64,000 nt of DNA from Fratercula arctica (taxonomy: Eukaryota; Chordata; Aves; Charadriiformes; Alcidae): positions 3,283,535 through 3,347,534 of the forward strand of contig CANTUZ010000027.1 of the NCBI GenBank assembly GCA_947846985.1, given 5' to 3'. The notes under the pieces were generated by a model. That model was given only the letters and a program-made list of their open reading frames with translations. It made no database searches and was not told the DNA's origin. Made by a program: the position numbers and the translations under genes. This document shows positions 56,768-64,000 of this stretch, one piece after another. Each line of letters begins with the position of its first letter. Within the stretch, counting starts at the first letter, position 1.

Positions 56768-59405
56768 ATGTCGAACCTTCCTTCTGAAATTCGCGAGTAT
56801 GAGGTTGAAGATCTCGATATAGGTGAAGGAACCGAACCTCATATCCAAACCGGAGACGGGTTTGATCTTCACCCTGAGAGTCAATCGACTGTTGATTCTC
56901 TTAACGATCTTCGTCGCTTATGCCACATTCCCCCCGAAGTGGAGATGGTGGTCCCAAAGCCCTATGAGTCTCCGGAGTCGGGGCGAGACGGTTACTGCTG
57001 CGCCTATAAAATTTATTTCAAAGGATGCGGCTTGTTCTTTCCTCTTCCCGAGATACTTCTCATTTATCTCAACCATCTGGGAATCGCCTTCTCTCAGATG
57101 TCGCCCAACATGCTTCGGTATCTTATGTGTACCTTCACTGTTGCGGTGGAGGCGGGTTACTCGCTGGGACTTAACGAGCTCTTGGAATTCTTCCAGGCTC
57201 GTGAATCCCGAACTTCTAGGTATTATGCCTTTTATCCGGTCGCAGACCGGAATCTTATTGATGGCCTGCCTTTAAAAGACAACGCCTGGAGGAAGTTTTG
57301 GTTTTTCTTCCGTATAGATAGTTTTCTCTGTTCAGAGTTCTTCTGAACTCCTCCGATTTCGCTGGTCATCGAATTTGGGTAGAAACTAGGACTTAACTGA
57401 ATAAGTTTCCCATGTTATTTCGAACTGCTGTAACATTTTCTCGCTTTTCCGCAGGTCCCCAAATTCGGCCAGTTCCTTCTGTTGATTTCTTAAACTTTTA
57501 CAAGGCCGTCCTGGAGAGGCCAGTTAATTGGAATTCTTTTACTTTAGAGAGAATTCACGGTGCCGGACATTCTGTCAGAATGGGCCTTACTCATCCCGTC
57601 GACCCTCTTCCTGCAGAGATTGATCTCTCGAGTTTGAATGCCCGAGATAGGAGAAGGATCAGAGAAGCAGACAAGAAGGTCAAAGATCAGATTTCCCAGA
57701 TTGGAAAAACAAGAAAAATGCATCCTCCGCCGGGGACGACAAAATCTACCGGAAAACTCTTCTAGTTGACGACGGGTCCTCTTGAGGGTTCAAAGTCAAT
57801 GGCGGTCACCATAAACAATGCTCCTCCCTCTACCCCAGCAGCAGACAACATGGTCGCTGCCATTGCTGAAGAGGAAGGTCTTACAGGCGATTCTTCATTC
57901 ATGAAGAAGAGGAAGGTTGAGGAACTTGAACCCCCGCTCTAGGGACGTCCCAAGAGCACAAGGAAGGACAGAGCCGCTCCTTCGAACCTGTCAATTCCTG
58001 AATCTGCTGAAGCTCAGGATGAAAACCCTGATTCAGGAATTGTTTTAAAGGAACCGCTGAATTCAGGGATGCTACCCCCTAGACGTCCCCGAGGCAATAC
58101 CTCTAGGGCTCGATCGTCTCCGAACTCAGGACTTGTTGCCAGAGCTTCATCCAATAAGGTATCCTTCAATTAACATTTTGTTACTTGAAATTAACCGATC
58201 TTTAAGGAGGCTTAATCCTCACATAAATATCTTTATTTTAGATAAAGAGAAGATTGGAAATATGTTTAGATGTTTCCACACTCGCTTTGGGAAGAAACTT
58301 CCATCCTTCGAGCGCTGGAGGCCTGACATCAAGAAGATGTATATCAGTCATTCATTCCACTCCTCCCAGGTTTGACTATTCGAATCCTTAAACAACCGAT
58401 TTTGAAAAAATTTCTTTAATGCATTTTTTTTTATTAGGCAACTCTGGATGTGAACGGCATCATCAACCATTACGAAGAGGAGCTTGCCAAAAAGTTCCAA
58501 GAAAGCTGTTGTTGCTGAAGGAGAGATTGAGAAACTGCAATCTTCCTAGTCGGCTTGTGCAGGAGACTGCTGGCCTCGACTCGGCTCGTCGGGAAGAAAT
58601 CGAGCGACTCGAGAGATCTGGCGAGGAGACAAAGAAGAATTTGACTGAGACAGAGCAAAAACTAAAAAATGTCCTTGCTGATCATGACTTTGCGAAAGGT
58701 GAGATCGAGCTTCTGAAATCAGAGCTTAGCAAAGTCAAAACAGTTGCTGAGGATCTGAACGCAAAAATGAGTCTCTTTCCGCACTGAAAGATCAAGATGT
58801 TCGCAAGATATCTCATGATGCTCGGAAAGAGGTTAAAGGAGCCGGGCAAAAGTTCCTTCTTGCTGTGCAAGAATTTTATCTCCGCGGATAACGCTTGGAA
58901 CAAACTTAAATCCGAGCGTGACGAGATGAAAAGCAATCTTGATCTGATCAAGGAGATAGAGGAAGAAACAATCAATTTGGCTGAAGAAAAGGAGACAGTT
59001 GGCGCTGAGCTCGCCGAGACTGAAGCTAAGCTAGCTACTGCTCCTCAGCCATATTTGGATTTGCAGCAGTTTGCTTCTGAGTTCGCTGATTCCCCTCCAT
59101 TGACCGAACCTAATACCGGTTTGTCTTTGGATGAGATGATGTTAACTGGTTCTCCTCGTGCTCATTTTAATGAGTTCGGAACCAATATTGACAGAATCTC
59201 TTCGGGACGAACTCAGGGGTTCCCTGGTCAGGATCTTGCCATCTCCTCGATTATGGGAGATGACTTTGAATCGAGGAGCGAACCCCCTCAGGGTACTAGC
59301 TCGCTTAACCCTGAGGTGGTTCCTACAACTCAAGATGCTAACGTCGGGGGTGCTCCTGTCTCAAGCCAAGTAGGAGATGAAGGCGGTTCGCCTATGAATG
59401 AATGA
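56768..59405 (+). pseudogene. Tat antisense gene A, right copy (Transposase_28-like plus coiled coil)
   Basis: Starts MSNLPSEIREYEVEDL. The first exon stays open for ~190 codons: GYCCAYKIYFKGCGLFFPLP, NHLGIAFSQMSPNMLRYL and KDNAWRKFWFFFRI, then shifts near 57335. An intron ends at CGCTTTTCCGCAG (57453). NFYKAVLERPVNWNSFTLER follows, then the exon RCFHTRFGKKLPSFERW, then a long probable coiled coil broken by shifts near 58490, 58780 and 58840, ending GGSPMNE at 59405. It completes the view of the protein, since breaks fall at different places than in the left copy. Confidence 0.6.
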
Positions 59406-60158
59406 CTGGTGATTGCATTCACCTTTTATGGGGATTGTCCCTTTAATTTTAAGACATGAAATTCGCTCTTGTTGGCCATGGGGCCTGTTTATTTCTCTTT
59501 CGAGTTTTCTGCCCAAGGGGGCTTTTATTACTGTTTTGAATAATTTGCCCAAGGGGGTTTTCAATTAAAATTTCTTTAGAAAGAAATATTTAATTTCGGT
59601 GGAAACCATCGAATTTTACCTGGAGGGTTTGCAAAGTCCTCCTAACCGAAATGGTTTTAGAACTTATAGGAGAGATAGGCTGATCAGACCCTACTTGCCT
59701 TTTTTAAAGAAAAAACATTGGAATTTTTCCTCGGTCTCTCGGTTGCGAGGTTAGAGCTCGGCTTATAAGAACACTTTGCGATACTTCAAATGTGTTTCGA
59801 TTAGGGAAAATTCTCAGTGAGAACTGTTTGCTTTCTCTAAAAAGATAAAAAGGTGTGATACCATTTATTGATTGTCTTCGAATTTCGAGTTCGAAATTAA
59901 GTTCGCCTACTAGGTGTTAAGTGATACTTGAATAACCTATATTTTGTAGGTCTTGTTTATGCATGTACGCAAAAACCGAAAGACTGTAACTGTCAAATCA
60001 ATAGATTGACGTTCAATTTTCTTTTCAATAAATACTCGAGTGAGTGCCCTTATATGTTTTTTCTATATAAGGAGAGTTGGATTTTGGAAATTTTCCAATA
60101 GATCATTTTTCTTCATAAGGAACTTTGCAGTTCTTCTTTTCTAGATCTCTTATTTACG
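59406..60158. promoter_or_regulatory. Spacer between antisense genes A and B (right), with gene B TATA
   Basis: About 750 bp without a gene. TATATAA at 60064-60070 lies 95 bp before the gene B start. The segment is alignable to the left spacer 19333-20079 and includes CCTCGGTCTCTCGGTTGCGA in both (59729; its reverse complement at 19738). Confidence 0.5.
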
Positions 60159-60696
60159 ATGGCCTCTCCCCAAGGCGAACCTTCTGATCCTAATCCACCA
60201 CGATTCCCTTCGGGTGAATCTCTGTTTCCGACTGGGATGGATTTACTCCACACGGGGTTGCCATTCCTTGTTTTCTTTCTTCCATGTCTAAGGAAGAAAA
60301 GATCGAGTGCCATGAATTCATGGAACAGGTTTGACCTCGATACCAGTTGTTTCAAGGTTTTACCCGATAGATTCGTAATGTATCTGTTCTTTGCAGATCA
60401 CCGAAAGGTACGTTTTCTTCTGCTCCGAAAGGCAACGCCTTGGAAGGAAACGCCGTGTCCTTGAGGACAGGATTGCTAGAACTGAGAGGAAAATCCGACG
60501 TTTGGAATCGGATGTTCATAACTGGGAGAGGAGGGGATTTGACTCTATTCGCTCGCATTCCCGGCTGCCTTCGAGAACACATCAGGTTTCTGAAGAAGCA
60601 TTGGGACTATCTACCAAAGGAGCCTCGAACCCGACGAACGTGAGAAACGGTTCGTCATCTGACGAAGTCCCTTCTACGAACTCTCCTCCTTCTTAG
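60159..60696 (+). pseudogene. Tat antisense gene B, right copy, frameshifted
   Basis: Same two-exon plan as 18796-19332 (MASPQGEPSDPNPPRFPS start, intron GTTTGACC...TTTGCAG). A 1-base loss in exon 1 (ACTGGGATGG against a GGGG run in the left copy) and a 1-base gain in exon 2 (GACTCTATTCGC) break it. Confidence 0.6.
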
Positions 60697-60975
60697 TTAT
60701 TTCTTACTTTGTAACTAGACTATTGGGCTAGAGGCCCGGCTGATATTAATTACATTCCCCTTTCGCTTTAAATTTGCCGATTTACTTCAAATCTTATTTA
60801 ATGCGATTAATCTAGGGAATATAATTAGTAATTAACTCGATTACATTTTCCATAAAAGTAGTAATTTCAGATTTGGGAAATCGTCAATTAACCCTCTTAA
60901 ATGTGGTCGAGTATTTTTCGAATATAAAGTAGGTGTAGTTCATTATTGAGTTTAACCAATAATAATTCTACAACA

Positions 60976-61503
60976 ATGCTCGAGGAATGTAATTCTTCAG
61001 AGAATCCTTTCGTCTTATTCAAAGTGACAAATGATGATCTTCCGGGGGAGTCAGATATCAAGCTTATAAAAGCAGGAGAATCTGGCGAACCTGAAGATTC
61101 ACGAATATTGAGGAAGGGAACCAACATTCAGGTTCCGATCGTATTAATCAAGAGATTGTCAGCTCAAGATCGTGTCAAGGCCGAGGAGTTTATTACCAAG
61201 GTATTATTCATCTTAGTGACTTAACTCTTTTTGTTGTTGCTAAACGAAGCGTTTTATTTTCCTCAGCTTATCATTCGGCACGACGAGCTCGAAGATGAGA
61301 AAAAAGAGATTAGGAAAAGGATAATGGAACTAGAGAAGCGTCGCCTCGATATTGCTCGTGAGCTTCATCGCCTCGAAGCCCATCCTTCCGATTGGATCGA
61401 ACTAGGACTTCAGGAGTACGGAAAAATGCCAGGTTGTATTATGAGCATTGTCGACCTCGCAGGCCAAGGAGCAAAACTATTCCGTAATTCAAGACCCTTC
61501 TAG
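60976..61503 (+). CDS. Tat antisense gene C, right copy, 153 aa, intact
   Basis: Exon 1 60976-61200 (75 codons), intron 61201-61266 (GT...CCTCAG), exon 2 61267-61503 (79 codons with stop). Exon and intron lengths are the same as in the left arm. N-terminal MLEECNSSENPF. Exon 1 ends LSAQDRVKAEEFITK. The probable coiled coil is DELEDEKKEIRKRIMELEKR. A TATA-like TATAAAG is at 60923-60929. An open frame kept in both arms despite many substitutions argues for a real product. Confidence 0.65.
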
Positions 61504-61696
61504 ATCTGATTTTTGTTTAGCAAGAAATATTTATTTACACATTGTTTGCAATGTATTTTATATTCACGCCTGAGGATAAAAACAAGATTCCATGATTGAA
61601 ATAATATTTTTATTTTTATAGCTGGACTCGTGTTTAGCGAGCTGCCTACGTACCCATAATAGGATCAAGCCATATCGTAGTTCGAATGTGTTTGCT

Positions 61697-62887
61697 TTAG
61701 CAATAGAACTTTTTCAAGTTGATTATGTTCCAAGGCCTTTGAACGGGATTTCCGTCAAGGTCTTGTAAACGGTATACACCGTTTCAGATTTTTTCAGTGA
61801 TTTGATAAGGGCCTTCCCAGTTAATACCGAGTTTTCCAGCTCCTTCTTCTTTTGTGTTATCGAACACTCGCCTTAAAACAAAGTCTCCTACATTTAAAGG
61901 TCTGTTTTTCAACTTTGAGTTATAGTATCGAGCGGTCAATCTGTTGATAATTCTGAAGTCGAATAAGGGATTGGTCTCGCCTTTCATCGATTGTATCGAG
62001 AACATCTTCTAATAATTTAGAATTCGATTCCTCGTTAAGTGGAGCTTCGCTACGGCGTAAACCAGGAACATTCAGCTCGGCTGGGACTACAGCTTCCATC
62101 CCATATACTAATGAGAATGGAGTTTCTCCCGTTGCTCGTCTCGGGGTTGTTCGATAAGCCCACAATACAGGTTGCAGCTCGTCATACCATCCGCCTTTTC
62201 GAGCATTCAAGCGTTTTTTAAGATTGCTGAGAATGGTTTTATTGGAAGCTTCTGCTTGACCATTTCCTTGAGGATATCTCGGCGTTGAGTAGCTAAGTTT
62301 TATTCCCCAAGCGGAACAAAAATCTTCAAAATCATTTGAAATGAATTGAGGACCATTGTCCGTTACTATTTCGTAGGGAACTCCATAGCGACAAATAATG
62401 TGTTTCCACAAGAATGTCTTTACTACAGAATCCTGTATGCTTATATAAGCTTCAGCTTCAATCCATTTGGAAAAATAGTCCGTTAGAACTAATAAGTATT
62501 GGACGCCTCGTGTTGAACGATGCATCGGACCAACTATATCCATTGACCATCTCATGAAAGGGTATGGAGCGGATATAGATGACAAAAATTCAGGATGGTT
62601 GGTGAATAAGAGGAGCGTGCATCTGACACTTTTTACACCGTTTGGCGTAATCGATGCAGTCAGAAATCATAGTTGGCCAGAAATATCCTAACCGTTTGAT
62701 TTTGAAAGCCATTGCTCGTCCCGAAGAATGACTACCACAAAGCCCTTCGTGGACCTCGCTTGTCACTATTTCAACTTCGGGTCCGAAAATACATAAAAGA
62801 TAAGGATCACTGACGCCTCGCTTGTACAATGACTCTTTAATTATACAATACTTAGCGCTGATGATTCTTAATTTGCGAGCTTGCCAT
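61697..62887 (-). pseudogene. Tat integrase, right copy
   Basis: Counterpart of 16602-17789. HHCC region ([19 protein letters not shown]), D-D-E core ([24 protein letters not shown]) and GPY/F end. Breaks lie near 62585 (after HQPS), near 61930 (after NYQQ) and near 61785 (after QITEKI). The core is nearly identical to the left copy. Confidence 0.87.
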
Positions 62888-63275
62888 TTGTTCGATGGTA
62901 GTTCTCCATTAAGAATGAAATTTTTGATGGGTACCCTCCAGTCAGCCCCCCAATCATTAGCGGAAGTATTATCCTTGAGTATAAACTTCCTTGGTTCGGG
63001 TTCGGAAGGAATATCAGGATCTTCGATTGTCTCCTGAACTCTCTACATCACCTGGAAGTGACTGTTCGGTTCGAGACGGTTCTTTAATGGGAACCTCTTG
63101 ATCCTTTAATTTTCTTCTTGGCTTTCTTTTGGGAAGTTCCAGTGGTGGAGTAAGTTCGTCATCTTGAGACTTTATTCGTGATCTGGTGACGACAAGTGAA
63201 CTATTTTCATTTCCGGAACTTAATTTTGGAGTTTCGATATGCTCGGCCTCCAAAATGTTATCGTTTTCTGTTTCT

Positions 63276-63840
63276 TCAACCGAAATACTTCGTCGAAGAA
63301 ATACATTCAACTGGGATAACTCGTCTGAGCTCGGGATCTGAGGTAGAAGCTAGGGCAGCTAAAGCGTCTGCCGAAGTGTTTTCTCCTCTAGGTATTCGAA
63401 CTAATTCGAATTCTTTGAATTTTCCGGCTAATTTTTTGACAGCCGAAAGATAGGCTTCCATTCGAGGAGCCTTAGCTTCGTAATCTCCAGCGAACTGGTT
63501 TACAACTAGCTGAGAATCACAATAAGCTATTATTTTTTCTGCTCCAATTGCAAGAGCAAGCCGAAGTCCTGCTAAGAGAGCTTCGTATTCCGCTTCATTG
63601 TTCGAAGCCGGGAACATTAATCGAAATGATTGTTCGATTATTTCCTTTGTCGGAGTTTCGAGCCTAATACCGATTCCGGATCCTTGTTTAGAAGAAGAGC
63701 CATCTACATGTAATTTCCATGTGGAGTCCGTTTCAACAAGGATTCCATCATCTAATGGTAGTTCGGTTAGAAAATCAGCCAGAACTTGTGCCTTTTGCGC
63801 TAGTTCGACTTTTGTATTCTATATCGTACTCACTGAGTTC
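63276..63840 (-). pseudogene. Second RNase H (archaeal-type), right copy
   Basis: [38 protein letters not shown], then MEAYLSAVKKLAGKFKEF read through in one frame, showing the frameshift in the left copy is secondary. It is bounded by an acidic linker (63014-63310) downstream. The upstream part (63640-63840) is shifted near 63805. Confidence 0.83.
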
Positions 63841-64000
63841 GATTGCCCATTTCGCCAATCTACCGGACTGACTTGGACCTATGAAGAATTGAGCGAAGTG
63901 GATGAGAAGTTAAAACTTCTATCGGATGAGATTGGAAATAAGGTCTGAGTTTTCTAGCAGATATGACTACTGCTAAAGCTAATTTTTCCATCATGGTATA
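63841..64000 (-). pseudogene. First RNase H / connection, right Tat, cut by window end
   Basis: The minus strand reads MMEKLALAVVISARKL near the edge, matching 15496-15545 of the left element. The rest of pol lies beyond the window. Confidence 0.75.

Larger units (their letters stand above)
55754..64000 (-). mobile_element. Tat-lineage Ty3/Gypsy element, right copy, runs off the window
   Basis: Minus-strand element with 3' LTR, PPT, antisense genes (here on +), integrase, second RNase H and the edge of the first RNase H at 64000. The LTR and pol are very close to the left Tat. The antisense region is distinctly more diverged. Confidence 0.9.

Noticed and set aside
11546..64000. tRNA, rRNA or snRNA genes
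   Set aside because: No cloverleaf or conserved box A/B text was recognised. The TGGCGCC words are retroelement primer sites.

Overview
This window is plant pericentromeric or centromeric DNA with no ordinary intact gene neighbourhood. Three signs point to a Brassicaceae genome close to Arabidopsis. The 179-bp satellite at 7.7-11.5 kb is recognisably the CEN180/pAL1 centromere family. The transposons belong to the Tat, Athila and VANDAL (MULE) lineages. Two host-like gene pieces resemble Arabidopsis families: a Werner-type exonuclease-like protein and a DEK chromatin protein. The exact species cannot be read from the sequence.

Layout. 1-7502: about 42 head-to-tail monomers (177-181 bp) of a satellite I do not recognise, in two monomer classes arranged in a higher-order pattern. 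7503-7702: 200 N. 7703-11545: 21 full CEN180-like monomers plus a partial one. 11546-23745: Tat-type Ty3/Gypsy element on +, missing the first ~154 bp of its 5' LTR, with decayed gag-pol and three antisense genes between integrase and 3' LTR. 23746-26091: Athila gag/protease fragment on -, cut by the Tat LTR, followed by an AT-rich zone with a small TIR element. 28127-34206: VANDAL-like MULE. 34206-36753: host-like gene pieces.

At 36753/36754 the sequence turns back on itself with no spacer, and the whole series recurs in reverse order and opposite strand to the end of the window: host pieces, VANDAL, AT-rich zone, Athila gag, Tat. The inner ~6.2 kb of each arm appears nearly identical (I found one 1-base indel). 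The outer arms differ by substitutions, small indels, a ~2.25-kb deletion in the left VANDAL and a ~3.86-kb AT-rich insertion in the right arm.

The most interesting biology is in the VANDAL. It has a transposase (vanA-like, broken in both arms), a small coiled-coil gene (vanB-like), and an intact five-exon, 635-aa DUF1985-type gene in the position of the anti-silencing gene vanC. Its introns and flanks are packed with copies of YAGTATTAY, the motif I recall being reported as the VANC21 target in Arabidopsis VANDAL21. An anti-silencing transposon at the heart of a palindrome able to give hairpin RNA, next to centromere satellite, is an unusual arrangement. The Tat antisense genes are a second notable system: two of them (155 and 153 aa) are paralogues, and one is intact in both arms despite clear divergence.

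Limits: gene models come from reading by eye. Identity figures are estimates from short stretches. A perfect zero-spacer palindrome can also be an assembly artefact.
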